64,000 nucleotides of DNA from contig DASUSI010000155.1 of the NCBI GenBank assembly GCA_036375165.1, positions 78,026-142,025 on the forward strand, written 5' to 3'. The position numbers were made by a program, and so were the translations under genes. The stretch comes from WHSM01 sp036375165 (GTDB lineage: Bacteria; Actinomycetota; Actinomycetes; Mycobacteriales; Micromonosporaceae). Under the pieces are notes generated by a model. The model worked only from the letters and a program-made list of their open reading frames with translations, was not told where the DNA came from and made no database searches. Positions within the stretch are counted from its first letter, which is position 1; the number at the start of each line of letters is the position of its first letter. This document shows, in pieces, positions 35,860 through 45,347 of this stretch.

Positions 35860-36534
35860 TCAAGGCATGAAGCGGTAGCCGATGCCAGGCTCGGTGACCA
35901 GGTGTCGGGGTCGGGCCGGGTCACGCTCCAGCTTGCGGCGGAGGTTGGCCAGGTGCACCCGCAAGTAGTTCGTCTCGGTTTCATATGCGGGGCCCCAGAC
36001 CTCCCGCAGCAGGTTCCTGTGCGGAACCAGCCGGTCGGGCTGTCGTACGAGCACCTCCAACAGTTGCCACTCGGTCGGGGTGAGCCGGACCGTCCCGGCC
36101 GGTGTGGTCACCCGTTTCGCGGCCAGGTCGACCGTAAACGCGTCCGTGGTCACCACCGGTCTGTCCGGTGCGGGGGCACTCCGCCGCAACGCGGCCCGCA
36201 TCCGGGCGAGCAGTTCGTCCATACCGAACGGCTTGGTGACGTAGTCGTCCGCGCCGGCATCCAACGCGTCCACTTTGTCCGCCTCGGTGTGCCGGGCCGA
36301 CAGCACGATGATCGGCGCGCTGGACCAGCCACGCAGACCCTCCACAACCGTCACGCCGTGCATATCGGGCAGACCCAGATCGAGGACCACCAGTTCCGGC
36401 GGGTGGCGACTGGCAACCGCGAGTGCGGTGGCGCCGTCGGCCGCGGTAACGACCCGGTAGCCGCGAGCGGACAGGTTGATCCGGAACGCCCGCAGCAACT
36501 GCCGGTCGTCGTCAACGACGAGCACATCGGTCAC
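35860..36534 (-). CDS. kdpE: KdpE-like response regulator
   Basis: 224 residues. The receiver domain has the acidic pocket VVDDD, phospho-acceptor Asp52 in LVVLDLGLPD and Lys101 in YVTKP; the OmpR-type winged helix follows with TPTEWQLLEVLVRQP and YLRVHLANLRRKLE. It would bind DNA after phosphorylation by the adjacent kinase. GTG at 36534 overlaps the kinase stop by four bases. No kdpFABC operon is in the window, so targets may include the KimA-like gene in its own operon. Confidence 0.92.
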   Translation of the reverse strand: MTDVLVVDDDRQLLRAFRINLSARGYRVVTAADGATALAVASRHPPELVVLDLGLPDMHGVTVVEGLRGWSSAPIIVLSARHTEADKVDALDAGADDYVTKPFGMDELLARMRAALRRSAPAPDRPVVTTDAFTVDLAAKRVTTPAGTVRLTPTEWQLLEVLVRQPDRLVPHRNLLREVWGPAYETETNYLRVHLANLRRKLERDPARPRHLVTEPGIGYRFMP

Positions 36535-37895
36535 GGCGCGGCCACCGGAAGCTCGACGGTCATGGTGAGCCCTCCGTTCGGGGTTTCGGACGGCGAGAGG
36601 CTGCCCCCCATCGCTGTGGTGAAGCCACGGGCGATCGCAAGACCCAGACCGAGTCCGGCCGTCGTGGTACGGTCGTGCAGCCGCTGGAACGGCTCGAAGA
36701 TCCGCTCCCGGTCGGCTGGCGGTACCCCTGAGCCATGATCGATCACGTCGAGAAACACCCGATCGTCCTCAGTCCGGCCACGCACCTCGACCGGGCACCC
36801 GAACGGGCTCGCCGCCTCAGCGTTGGCAAGCAGGTTGGCGACAACCCGTTCCAGTAGACCTGGATCGGCGTACCCGAGGGGCAGGTCGTCCGGTACGTCC
36901 ACGGTGGCGTCGTGAATCCGGATGTGTAACAGCGCCTCGGCGACCACTCCGTCCAACGCCACCGGACGGGAGTGCACGCTCAACACTCCGGCCTGCAGCC
37001 GGCTCATCGACAGCAGGTTCTCCACCAGCGCGTCCAGCCGGTCGGTGGCCTCCTCCACCCCGGCCAACAGCTCCGCCCGGTCCTCAGGGGGCAGAATCAG
37101 CTCGGGTTGACGCAGCGTGCCGACCGCCGCCTTGATCCCCGCGAGCGGGGTACGCAGGTCGTGTCCCACTGCCGCGAGCAGTGAGGCCCGTACCCGGTCG
37201 ATCTCGGCAAGGTCGCGGGCGTGTGCCGCTTCGTCGGCGAGCCGTTGGGCTTCCAGCGTGCGGGCGGCCGCGGTGGCCATCCGTGCCAGGGTGCGGCGGT
37301 CCTCCGCGAAGACTCGGTCGCCCCATGCGGCCAGACGCAACCCGTCGCCGGCACGGGCGGACATCACTGGTTCTGCCTCCGGTGCCGCGCCGACCGCAGC
37401 GACGACGCGCTCCGCGGCGCCTTCCCGTTCCAGCAGCGCGACGGCGTTCATGCCGAAGGTGGCACGCACCTGACTCAGCAGGCGGGTCAACGACTGCTCA
37501 GCGACGGGTTCGGCGGTGGCATTCGCGAGCAGCGCGGCCTCGACTTCCCGGCGTGTGGCAGTGGCGCGCTGCCGGGCGGCGACGTCAACGGCGACACTGA
37601 CCGCACCGGCTACAAGGACGTACACCACCAGCACGATGACGTGGTTGCCGCTTTCCACCACGAAGGTGTGATACGGCGGCACGAAAAAAAAGTTCACCGC
37701 GAGGTCCGCCGTCATCACGGCACCCAGTGCCGGCCACATCCCACCGACCACCGCCGCAGCCACCACCGGAACCAGGAACAGCAGCACCACACTGGCCAGG
37801 GATACGGAGTCGCGGGTGCCGACCAGCAGTCCAGTGAGCAGCGCGACGCCCGCTACCGCGATGGCGACACCAGCCCAGATCCGCCCTTTGCTCAC
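36531..37895 (-). CDS. Short KdpD-like sensor histidine kinase
   Basis: 454 residues, about half the length of canonical KdpD. It starts directly with four close helices of the KdpD membrane domain (about 8-105, with NFFFVPPYHTF), then a GAF-like domain (about 125-220), a HisKA with His245 in AAVGHDLRTP, and an ATPase domain with N box NLLANAEAA and G boxes DHGSGVP and GLGLGLAI. The N-terminal KdpD and Usp domains, which bind nucleotides and c-di-AMP in other KdpD proteins, are absent. GTG at 37895 overlaps the KimA-like stop (GTGA). Confidence 0.92.
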   Translation of the reverse strand: MSKGRIWAGVAIAVAGVALLTGLLVGTRDSVSLASVVLLFLVPVVAAAVVGGMWPALGAVMTADLAVNFFFVPPYHTFVVESGNHVIVLVVYVLVAGAVSVAVDVAARQRATATRREVEAALLANATAEPVAEQSLTRLLSQVRATFGMNAVALLEREGAAERVVAAVGAAPEAEPVMSARAGDGLRLAAWGDRVFAEDRRTLARMATAAARTLEAQRLADEAAHARDLAEIDRVRASLLAAVGHDLRTPLAGIKAAVGTLRQPELILPPEDRAELLAGVEEATDRLDALVENLLSMSRLQAGVLSVHSRPVALDGVVAEALLHIRIHDATVDVPDDLPLGYADPGLLERVVANLLANAEAASPFGCPVEVRGRTEDDRVFLDVIDHGSGVPPADRERIFEPFQRLHDRTTTAGLGLGLAIARGFTTAMGGSLSPSETPNGGLTMTVELPVAAP

Positions 37896-39886
37896 TCTCC
37901 AGTTATACGGCCCGCTTCGGCCGCCTCCGTCGCAACCGGCTGCGCCGCTGTCGCCGCGGGCCGCGCCCGGTACTCCGCGGCCCGACTGGACGCGAGCTGC
38001 CAGGGAACGTTGGTCACCATGACGCCGCGCTCGAACAGCAGCCGGGCCTTGAGCCGCAGGGCGGACTGGTTGTGCAGCAACTGCTCCCACCAGCGGCCCA
38101 CCACGTACTCAGGGATGTAGACCACTACGAGATCCCGAGGGCTGGCACGGCGTACCGAGGCGATGTATTCCAACACCGGTGCCGTCACGTCCCGGTACGG
38201 GGACTCCAAAACGGTCAACGACACCGGGATGCCGCGCTCCGCCCATTCAGCCTGCAGTCCCGGCACCTCCTCCGGGCTGGTCGCGACGGTGAGCGCGGTG
38301 AGGGTGTCCGGGCGGGTGGCGCGGGCATACGCCAGGGCCCGCAGCGTCGGTTTGTGCAATTTGGACACCAACACCACGGTGTGCACCCGGGACGGCAGCA
38401 GTACCCCGCCGGGTTCCGGCTCGAGTTCTTCGGCGACGCGGCGGTAATGCCGACCGATCGCCTTCATCAGGAAGAACACCAGAGGCATCGCGATCACCAC
38501 GAGGTACGCGCCGTTCAGAAACTTGGTGACCAGCACGATGACCAGCACCACGCCCGTGACACCGGCTCCCACGGCGTTGACCACCCGATTTCCATGCAGG
38601 CCACGCCTCGCCCTCGGATCCTGCTCGACGTGCAGCACCCGGGTCCAGTGCACCACCATGCCGGCCTGACTCAGAGTGAACGAGACAAACACACCGATGA
38701 TGTAGAGCTGGATCAGGCGACTGGTCGACGCGTCGAAGGCCCAGATCAGCCCACCCGCGAGCAGGGCCAGAATCACGATGCCGTTACTGAACGCCAGGCG
38801 GTCGCCGCGGCGGCCGAACTGCCTCGGCAGGTAGCCGTCGTTGCCGAGGATCGAGGCCAGGATCGGGAAGCCGTTGAACGCCGTGTTCGCGGCGAGAATC
38901 AGAATGGCCGCGGTGAAACCCTGCACCAGGAAGAAAAAGCCCCCGTCGTACCCGAAGACCGCACCGGCCACCTGCGCAATGGCGGTGCGCTGCTGGTAGC
39001 CGGCTGGCACGCCCACCAAATGCTCTGGGTGCTCGGCGAACCGGACCCGGGTAGCGATCGCCAGGATGGTGATTCCGGCAAACATCGCGATCGTGATCGC
39101 ACCCATGACGGTGAGGGTGTCCGCGGCGTTGCGGTCCTTCGGCGGCTTGAAGTGGGGTACGCCGTTGCTCACCGCCTCAACACCGGTCAGCGCGGTACAG
39201 CCCTGCGCGAACGCCCGCAGTGCCAGGAACACCGTCAGTGCGCCCGCGGCCTGTACCTGGGGGGTGATCTCGAAACCGGCCGACTCAGCTGTAGGAGCGT
39301 CGCCGGCCGCGAACCGCACCGCACCCCACCCGATCATCACGAAAATCACGGCGATGAAACCGTACGTGGGGACCGCGAAGACGGTGCCGGACTCCTTCAC
39401 ACCGCGCAGGTTCATCACGGCGAGGACCACCACGAGCCCGAGTGAGATCACCACGGCGTACGGCTCGGTGGCGAGAAACGCGGACGTGATCGCGTCCACC
39501 CCGGCGGCCACCGACACCGCGACGGTCAGCACATAGTCCACCAGTAGTGCGCTGGCCGCTACGAGAGCGGCGTTGGTACCCAGATTGGCGCGGCTCACGG
39601 CATAGGCGCCACCCCCACTGGGGTATGCGTAGCACGTCTTGCGATACGAGATGACCACGATCGCCAGAAGCGCGATCACGGCTCCAGCGACCCAGGGAGT
39701 CAGGAAGAACAGTGCCAGCCCGCCTAGACTGAACGCCCGCAGGATCTCCTCCGTCGCGTAGGCGTTCGATGACAGAGGGTCCGAACAGAACACCGGAAGC
39801 GCGAGCTTTTTCGGTAGCAGTGTGTCGCCCAGCCGCTCACTGCGAAGTGGGCGCCCGACCAGCACGCGCTTGGTCCACCTGAACAC
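37892..39886 (-). CDS. KimA-like APC/KUP-family potassium permease
   Basis: 664 residues. About 12 helices start after a basic N-terminus with LPVFCSDPLSSNAYATEEIL, the conserved first-helix motif of KimA (YdaO) proteins, in which the Asp and Ser residues bind K+. A soluble C-terminal domain of about 190 residues follows, as in KimA, where it dimerises and is inhibited by c-di-AMP. KimA is a high-affinity K+/H+ symporter. GTG start at 39886. It is first in an operon with the KdpD-like and KdpE-like genes, joined by four-base overlaps. Confidence 0.88.
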   Translation of the reverse strand: MFRWTKRVLVGRPLRSERLGDTLLPKKLALPVFCSDPLSSNAYATEEILRAFSLGGLALFFLTPWVAGAVIALLAIVVISYRKTCYAYPSGGGAYAVSRANLGTNAALVAASALLVDYVLTVAVSVAAGVDAITSAFLATEPYAVVISLGLVVVLAVMNLRGVKESGTVFAVPTYGFIAVIFVMIGWGAVRFAAGDAPTAESAGFEITPQVQAAGALTVFLALRAFAQGCTALTGVEAVSNGVPHFKPPKDRNAADTLTVMGAITIAMFAGITILAIATRVRFAEHPEHLVGVPAGYQQRTAIAQVAGAVFGYDGGFFFLVQGFTAAILILAANTAFNGFPILASILGNDGYLPRQFGRRGDRLAFSNGIVILALLAGGLIWAFDASTSRLIQLYIIGVFVSFTLSQAGMVVHWTRVLHVEQDPRARRGLHGNRVVNAVGAGVTGVVLVIVLVTKFLNGAYLVVIAMPLVFFLMKAIGRHYRRVAEELEPEPGGVLLPSRVHTVVLVSKLHKPTLRALAYARATRPDTLTALTVATSPEEVPGLQAEWAERGIPVSLTVLESPYRDVTAPVLEYIASVRRASPRDLVVVYIPEYVVGRWWEQLLHNQSALRLKARLLFERGVMVTNVPWQLASSRAAEYRARPAATAAQPVATEAAEAGRITGE

Positions 39887-40200
39887 ACCTGAAGCGAACT
39901 CCCCGGCGGATCGGGCTGAGATAATCTTGACATTTTCTTAACGGGAACCCTGGCGTTCTTGACGCGGACTTAGCGGCGTATCGCACCTCCGGCTCTGCGC
40001 CGCCATCACCCTGCCGCAGGGTCAGCCTTCCGGGGCTCGAACACGTCGATCGGCTCCTCCTGGTCCAGAGTGCTGTAGCCGTCGCTGTGGGTACGGCGGC
40101 GTAAGACTCCGTTTCCCGTGTTTGTCCCGTCCGCACAAGGACCGAAAGCGCGAGGCACGAATCGGAGACGATCACAGCGGGTAGACGAGGCTGGCATTCT
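39887..40200. promoter_or_regulatory. Upstream region of the KimA-like/kdpDE operon
   Basis: No gene is seen in these 314 bases. An AT-rich patch at about 39920-39942, about 50 bases before the start, contains GTCAAGA (minus strand), which recurs as GTCAAGAAC about 25 bases further upstream; these direct repeats could bind KdpE. A small perfect hairpin (ACCCTG-CCG-CAGGGT) lies at 40008-40022. No c-di-AMP riboswitch consensus was recognised. Confidence 0.35.
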
Positions 40201-41115
40201 TCAGGCGAGGGAAAGCGCGATGCCGTCCAGGATGTCGTGCTCACTGGCGATCACGGAATCAGCCCCGACCCGTTCCATGACGATCCGCAGCACCAAGGCA
40301 CCGGCACCGATCACGTCGGCTCTTCCCGGGTGCATCACCGGGATCGCGAGCCGCTGTTCCCGGGTGCTGGCGAGCAGGTCGGCGGTCACCCGGGCCACCG
40401 CCTGGTAGCCGACCCGGGCATGGTGGATGGCCTGCGGGTCGTACCGGGGAAGGTTCAGCGCGATGCCGGCAACGGTGGTGACCGAACCGGCCAGGCCGAC
40501 CAGGGTGCGGGCCCGCCGCCCCGGCACCGTCTCCAGTGCCCGGTCGACGCCAGCGGTGATGTCCACTTCGGCGGCGACGACCTGGTCCGGGGTCGGCGGA
40601 TCGTGCCGCAGGTGCCGCTCGGTCATCCGAACACACCCGATGTCCACACTCACCGCGGCCTCGGCGTCGGTGGCCCCCAGCACGAACTCAGTGGAGCCGC
40701 CACCGATGTCGACCACCAGGTACGGCGGCTCGGCGCGGTCGGGCAGCCCGCGAACCGCGCCGGTGAACGACAGGTGCGCCTCCTGCGCCCCGGTGATCAC
40801 TTCGGGTTCGACGCCGAGTGTCCCGGTGACCATCTCCCGGAACTCCGCCGCGTTCGAGGCGTCCCGGGTGGCGCTGGTGGCGACCGTCCGGACCCGTTCG
40901 GCGTCCAACTCCCGGATCTGCGCGGCGTAGTCCGCCAGTGCTTTCCCGGTACGTGCCAGGGCGTCGGCCGCCAGCCGCCCGGTACGGTCCACGCCCTGGC
41001 CGAGCCGGACGATCTCCATCCGACGCACCACGTCGGTGAGTCGTCCCGCATCGAGGTCCGCGACCAGCAGTCGGACGGAGTTGGTGCCGCAGTCGATCGC
41101 CGCCACCCGGGTCAT
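40201..41115 (-). CDS. ppx: Ppx/GppA exopolyphosphatase family protein
   Basis: 304 residues, the short two-domain (actin-like ATPase) form common in actinobacteria. Signature motifs: AIDCGTNSVRLLVAD at the N-terminus (phosphate 1), TSATRDASNA, and VVDIGGGSTEFVLG (phosphate 2). The family hydrolyses polyphosphate or pppGpp. ATG at 41115 overlaps the DUF501 stop (ATGA), which rules out the longer frame from 41181. It is last in the eno-ftsB-DUF501-ppx operon. Confidence 0.93.
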   Translation of the reverse strand: MTRVAAIDCGTNSVRLLVADLDAGRLTDVVRRMEIVRLGQGVDRTGRLAADALARTGKALADYAAQIRELDAERVRTVATSATRDASNAAEFREMVTGTLGVEPEVITGAQEAHLSFTGAVRGLPDRAEPPYLVVDIGGGSTEFVLGATDAEAAVSVDIGCVRMTERHLRHDPPTPDQVVAAEVDITAGVDRALETVPGRRARTLVGLAGSVTTVAGIALNLPRYDPQAIHHARVGYQAVARVTADLLASTREQRLAIPVMHPGRADVIGAGALVLRIVMERVGADSVIASEHDILDGIALSLA

Positions 41116-41639
41116 CCGTCGCCTTTCTCGCCGTCGGTAAGGGCCGGTTCGGACAGCGACACACACTGCCCGTCCCGCCACCAGTCACCGACCAGCTCCC
41201 GGGTCTCGTCGCCGAACGGATTGATCCCCGGCCCCACCGCGAGCGCGTGGGCCAGGTGCACGTGCAGGCACTTCACCCGATCCGGCATACCACCGGCGGA
41301 CACTCCGGCGATCTCCGGCACGTCGGCGATCTCGGAACGCCGGGTCAGGTAGTCCTGGTGGGCCCTCCGGTACCGGGTCGCCAGTTCCGGGTCGCTGGTG
41401 AGCCGCTCGGTCATCGCCCGCATCAGGCCCGATGCCTCCAGCCGGCCGACCGCGCTCGCCGCTCGGGGGCAGGTCAGATAGAACAGGGTCGGAAACGGCG
41501 TGCCGTCCGGGAGCCGGGGCGCGGTCCGTACCACGTCGGGAAGCCCGCACGGGCAACGGTGCGTGACCGCCTCGATCCCCCGGGGCGGCCGGCCCAGTTG
41601 CGCCGCCACGACCTCCCGGTCCCACTCGTCAACCGTCAC
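41112..41639 (-). CDS. DUF501 protein
   Basis: About 175 residues. The Cys-containing motif THRCPCGLPDVVRTAPRL and the later LTCPRA and MPDRVKCLHVHLAHAL with FGDETREL are the DUF501 hallmarks and could form a metal site (three Cys and His residues). Start is GTG 41639 or GTG 41648. DUF501 is almost always between ftsB and ppx in actinobacteria, as here, but its function is unknown. Confidence 0.9.
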   Translation of the reverse strand: MTVDEWDREVVAAQLGRPPRGIEAVTHRCPCGLPDVVRTAPRLPDGTPFPTLFYLTCPRAASAVGRLEASGLMRAMTERLTSDPELATRYRRAHQDYLTRRSEIADVPEIAGVSAGGMPDRVKCLHVHLAHALAVGPGINPFGDETRELVGDWWRDGQCVSLSEPALTDGEKGDG

Positions 41640-41685
41640 GAGTTCCACCCGCCGGGTCGGGGTGGTCCCGCCGGGTCGACACGGT

Positions 41686-42228
41686 TCACCGGCCCGCCCG
41701 GTCAGCGGCGGCAATGCTGCCCCACATCCGCTCGTGCCACGCGCCGCCCTTCCCGCCGTGCCGGGCGGCGGGGTCCTCGCTGGCCCGGTCAGGTCCAAGG
41801 TCCACCACCACGTACGGCACCTCGTCCGGGCGGATGTAGTACAGCCGGCTGCGCGCCTGGGCCCGGACGTATTCCGGGTCCTGCCACTTGTCCAGCTCCT
41901 CCTCCAGCGCCTCGATCCGCTTCACCTGGTCACGCTGCGACTCGGTGAGCCGCTCGATCTGGGCCCGCTGGGTGAGGTAGGTACGCACCGGGTAGGCGTA
42001 CGCCAGCACCAGGGCGGAGAGCACCAGGGCGAGGATGGCGGCCCGGCCGGTGAACCGGCCCCGGGGCCGGGGCGCCCGGATCCGCTTCGCCGTGCCGTGG
42101 CTGACCCGGGTCCGCCGGGCCGCCGGCCGGTCGTCGGACCGGCCGTGGGAGCGTGTGGCGGCACCGGCCGGCCGCCGGGGCCGGGCTCGGCCGGGCCTTT
42201 GGCCGCTCGGGGTACGCCGTGGTGCCAC
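41686..42228 (-). CDS. ftsB: FtsB/DivIC-type cell division protein
   Basis: 180 residues: a long Arg/Pro-rich cytoplasmic N-terminus (about 60), one membrane helix (AAILALVLSALVLAYAYP), an extracellular coiled coil (TQRAQIERLTESQRDQVKRI) and the FtsB motif DPEYVRAQARSRLYYIRP. FtsB works with FtsL and FtsQ to activate septal peptidoglycan synthesis. GTG at 42228 is placed by GAGGAG in the last codons of eno. It starts five bases after eno. Confidence 0.92.
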   Translation of the reverse strand: MAPRRTPSGQRPGRARPRRPAGAATRSHGRSDDRPAARRTRVSHGTAKRIRAPRPRGRFTGRAAILALVLSALVLAYAYPVRTYLTQRAQIERLTESQRDQVKRIEALEEELDKWQDPEYVRAQARSRLYYIRPDEVPYVVVDLGPDRASEDPAARHGGKGGAWHERMWGSIAAADRAGR

Positions 42229-42233
42229 CAGCC

Positions 42234-43532
42234 CTACTCCTCGACAGAGTCCTGATCGGCAACATATCGGGGAAACGCACCGATGCCCGCGTACCGCGCC
42301 GCGTCGCCGAGTTCCTCCTCGATCCGCAACAACTGGTTGTACTTGGCGACGCGTTCCGAACGCGCCGGAGCACCAGTCTTGATCTGCCCGCACCCGGTGG
42401 CGACCGCGAGGTCCGCGATCGTCGTGTCCTCGGTCTCACCGGAACGGTGGCTCATCATGCACCGGTAGCCGTTTCGATGCGCGAGATCCACGGCGTCGAG
42501 GGTCTCGGTGAGCGAACCGATCTGGTTGACCTTCACCAGCACGGCGTTGGCGACCACGCCGTTGATGCCGCGGGCGATCCGTTCCGGGTTGGTGACGAAC
42601 AGGTCGTCGCCGACCAGTTGCACCCGGTCGCCCAGCTCACCGGTCAGAGCGGCCCAGCCGTCCCAGTCCTCCTCGCCCAGCGGGTCCTCGATGGACACGA
42701 TCGGGTACGCGTCGAGCAGGTCGGCGTAGTAGCCGATCATCTCCTGGGCGTCCTTGCGCCGGCCCTCGAAGGTGTAGGAGCCGTTGTGGTGGAACTCGGT
42801 GGCGGCCACGTCCAGCGCGAGCACGATGTCGCTGCCGAGGTCGTATCCGGCTTGTGCGATCGCGGTCGCGATCAGGTCCAGGGCATCCGCGTTGGCACCG
42901 AGATTGGGTGCGAAACCACCCTCGTCGCCGAGACCGGTGGACAGTCCTTTGCTCTTCAGCACCTTCTTGAGGGCGTGGTAGGTCTCAGCGCCCCAGCGCA
43001 GCGCTTCGCCGAAGGTCGGTGCCCCGATCGGGGCGATCATGAACTCCTGGACGTCGATGTTGCTGTCGGCGTGCGCTCCGCCGTTCAGGATGTTCAGCAT
43101 CGGGACCGGCAGCAGGTGGGCGTTGGGGCCGCCGAGGTAGCGGAACAGCGGAAGTTGCGCCGACTCGGCGGCGGCCTTGGCCACCGCGAGCGAGACCCCC
43201 AGGATGGCGTTCGCGCCGAGCTGGCTCTTGTCGGGGGTGCCGTCGAGGTCCAGCATGGCCTGGTCGATCGTGCGCTGCTCGCTGGCCTCCAGGTCGTGCA
43301 GCTTCTCGGCTAGGGCGGCGATGTTGCCGACCGCCGTCGCCACGCCCTTGCCGCCGTAGCGCCGCTCGTCGTCGTCCCGCAGCTCGAGCGCCTCGAACTG
43401 CCCGGTGGAGGCGCCGGAGGGGACCGCGGCCCGGCCCACCGTGCCGTCGCTGAGGACGACCTCCACCTCGACCGTCGGGTTGCCCCGCGAGTCCAGGATC
43501 TCCCTGCCGACGATGCCCTCGATGCTGGCCAC
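42234..43532 (-). CDS. eno: Enolase
   Basis: 432 residues, standard length. Converts 2-phosphoglycerate to phosphoenolpyruvate. Signature SHRSGETEDTTIADLAV carries catalytic residues near the C-terminus; the N-terminal ILDSRGNPTVEVEV and the loop GAHADSNIDVQEF are conserved; metal-binding acidic residues fall in LALDVAATEF and SIEDPL. GTG at 43532 has GGAGGAG nine bases upstream, which excludes the longer frame from 43700. First gene of the eno-ftsB-DUF501-ppx group. The ppc gene at 54836-57634 uses its product. Confidence 0.98.
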   Translation of the reverse strand: MASIEGIVGREILDSRGNPTVEVEVVLSDGTVGRAAVPSGASTGQFEALELRDDDERRYGGKGVATAVGNIAALAEKLHDLEASEQRTIDQAMLDLDGTPDKSQLGANAILGVSLAVAKAAAESAQLPLFRYLGGPNAHLLPVPMLNILNGGAHADSNIDVQEFMIAPIGAPTFGEALRWGAETYHALKKVLKSKGLSTGLGDEGGFAPNLGANADALDLIATAIAQAGYDLGSDIVLALDVAATEFHHNGSYTFEGRRKDAQEMIGYYADLLDAYPIVSIEDPLGEEDWDGWAALTGELGDRVQLVGDDLFVTNPERIARGINGVVANAVLVKVNQIGSLTETLDAVDLAHRNGYRCMMSHRSGETEDTTIADLAVATGCGQIKTGAPARSERVAKYNQLLRIEEELGDAARYAGIGAFPRYVADQDSVEE

Positions 43533-43835
43533 GTGATCGCTCCTCCGCTTGATGCCCCATGTGGCGGCGGTACCCGGACGGCGCTGTCCCCCAACTGCCT
43601 CGTTCCGCGAGACTAGCGAGCAGCCTGCGGTCGCGGTCATTCGGCCACCCCCGGCGGACCAGCGGCCGGGACCCCTGGGACGCCGCTCTCCTCTCGACAC
43701 CCGTCACACACCGGCATTCTGCTACCTGGCAGACAGGTTGTATTCATTCCGACCACCTCTGATCTAGACATGGCCTCATGCACAATGGCAAATACCCACC
43801 TCGCATCGCGAGGCATATGGGGGAGGGAGCGGTCG
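43533..43835. other. Divergent intergenic region upstream of eno
   Basis: This 303-base gap holds the promoters of eno (minus) and of the DUF6232 gene (plus). No convincing -35/-10 pair was found on either strand; the AT-richer patch at about 43730-43800 is the likeliest site. No small gene is supported. Confidence 0.4.
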
Positions 43836-44333
43836 ATGATTCAGAGGTCTCCCAGCGAACCGCGCGCCAGGACCTTCTACGCGACAGACGACGTGATCGT
43901 CACCGACACGTGGCTGGTGGTGGGCCGACGGCGGATGCTGATCCAACAGCTACGCAACCCGCAGGTCGCCCAGCCACGGCCAAGCCGGGTGCCGGCCGGA
44001 CTGGCGGTGGCAGCGGCCTTGATTCCGGCGGTGGCGGCAGCCACGCGGGTCGGAACGCTGGCCGCATGGATCGCCGTCGTCCTTGGCACCGGACTGGTTC
44101 TGGGCGTCGCGGTGTGGTTGCGCGCCACGGAGGTGCCCCACCTCGTACTGCACGCGGACTACCAGGGGGTACCCGCCGCACCCGTGTTCTGGAGCCGGGA
44201 CCCGCGGGTTTTCGGACAGGTCACCCGAGCGGTGCTGAGGGCCCGGGAATCGTCAGGTCAGCCCCGGAGATCCGGAGGTATTCCGGCGGGTCTGTCCCAG
44301 AATAGCCACCATTCCGGCCGTCAGGCCGTGTAG
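43836..44333 (+). CDS. DUF6232-like membrane protein
   Basis: 165 residues. The N-terminal FYATDDVIVTDTWLVVGRRR matches the DUF6232 opening, in which a short beta region precedes two membrane helices (about 55-100); a soluble C-terminal part follows with the charged EVPHLVLHADYQG strand. ATG at 43836 has GGAGGGAG upstream. DUF6232 function is unknown. It lies just upstream of, and on the same strand as, the XRE regulator, so may be regulated with it. Confidence 0.7.
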   Translation: MIQRSPSEPRARTFYATDDVIVTDTWLVVGRRRMLIQQLRNPQVAQPRPSRVPAGLAVAAALIPAVAAATRVGTLAAWIAVVLGTGLVLGVAVWLRATEVPHLVLHADYQGVPAAPVFWSRDPRVFGQVTRAVLRARESSGQPRRSGGIPAGLSQNSHHSGRQAV

Positions 44334-44480
44334 TGCGCTGGTCGCACCGAAGGTGTAGTGTTCCTGCACTGCCACGTGGCCGCCATACAGCGGATTGACG
44401 TGTGGAAACCTGAAACCTGGCGCATGGCTACCATGCAGATGGCTGTGCTGGAATACATGGATAGGTGCCGGACTGTGACG

Positions 44481-45347
44481 ATGGCAACGGAGCAGAGTCC
44501 AGCGATCGGCCGGCGGCGGCTGCGCATCGAACTTCGGCGGGCACGCGAGGCGGCGAACCTGACACAGGACCAGGTGGTCCGGGAACTGGACTGGTCGCTG
44601 TCCAAACTGATCCGGATCGAGACCGGCGCGGTCGGAGTGTCCACCACGGACCTGCGGGCACTGCTCCAACTCTATGGAATCACCGACCCGGAACGGGTCC
44701 GGGAACTCACGGATATGGCTCGCGCGTCGAGGCGCAAGCCGGCGTGGTGGAGCGCCTACCGCGACCTGCTTTCAGAGGCGTACCGCAAGTACGCCGAACT
44801 GGAGGGAGCGGCCTCGGTCATTCAGGTCTTCAATCCGCTGCTGGTGTTCGGTCCACTGCAGACCCGCGAGTACGCCCACGCGATCGTCACGTCAGGCGGC
44901 CCCAGCGAACTCTCCGATGAGGACATCGAAAAGCTCGTCGAATTCCGGATGATCCGGCAACGGGAACTGTTCGGAAACCCCCAGTGCCAGGTGACGGTGC
45001 TGCTCGGTGAAGCGGCAGTGCGGCAGTTGGTCGGTGACCCACAGGCAATGCGGGAGCAGCTCGGGTTCCTCCGGGACAGCGACCAGGCGGGCCTCACCCT
45101 TCGCGTGGTGCCCTTCGGTTCCGGTGCGCATCCCGGGCTGGCCGGAGCCTTCACGATCCTGGGATTCCCAGATCCAGTCGATGACGACGTGCTCTGCCTC
45201 GACGGGATAATGAACGACATCATCGAACGGGACAACGCCGAACTGGTCTCCGAGTACAAGTCCGCGTTCAACCGTCTGGAGGTACTCGCGCTCAGCCCTG
45301 AAGAGACCTCGGCGCTGTTGACCCGACTCATCGAAGACCTGAAGTAA
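44481..45347 (+). CDS. XRE-family regulator with DUF5753 (Scr1/WhiJ-like)
   Basis: 288 residues. An N-terminal helix-turn-helix (about 12-65; LRRAREAANLTQDQVVRELDWSL is split over helices 1-3) precedes the DUF5753 domain (about 95-285). This is the layout of Streptomyces WhiJ-like regulators, which pair with a small DUF397 protein. ATG at 44481 (or GTG 44475) lacks a clear ribosome site; the longer frame is not domain-like. A DUF397 gene follows at 45615. Confidence 0.9.
   Translation: MATEQSPAIGRRRLRIELRRAREAANLTQDQVVRELDWSLSKLIRIETGAVGVSTTDLRALLQLYGITDPERVRELTDMARASRRKPAWWSAYRDLLSEAYRKYAELEGAASVIQVFNPLLVFGPLQTREYAHAIVTSGGPSELSDEDIEKLVEFRMIRQRELFGNPQCQVTVLLGEAAVRQLVGDPQAMREQLGFLRDSDQAGLTLRVVPFGSGAHPGLAGAFTILGFPDPVDDDVLCLDGIMNDIIERDNAELVSEYKSAFNRLEVLALSPEETSALLTRLIEDLK

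Noticed and set aside
39887..40200. c-di-AMP (ydaO-type) riboswitch before the KimA-like gene
   Set aside because: None of the conserved blocks of that riboswitch could be recognised on the minus strand.
40201..41181. Longer N-terminus for Ppx from 41181
   Set aside because: The ATG at 41115 overlaps the upstream stop as ATGA and begins the conserved phosphate-binding motif; the extension is Arg-rich shadow of DUF501.
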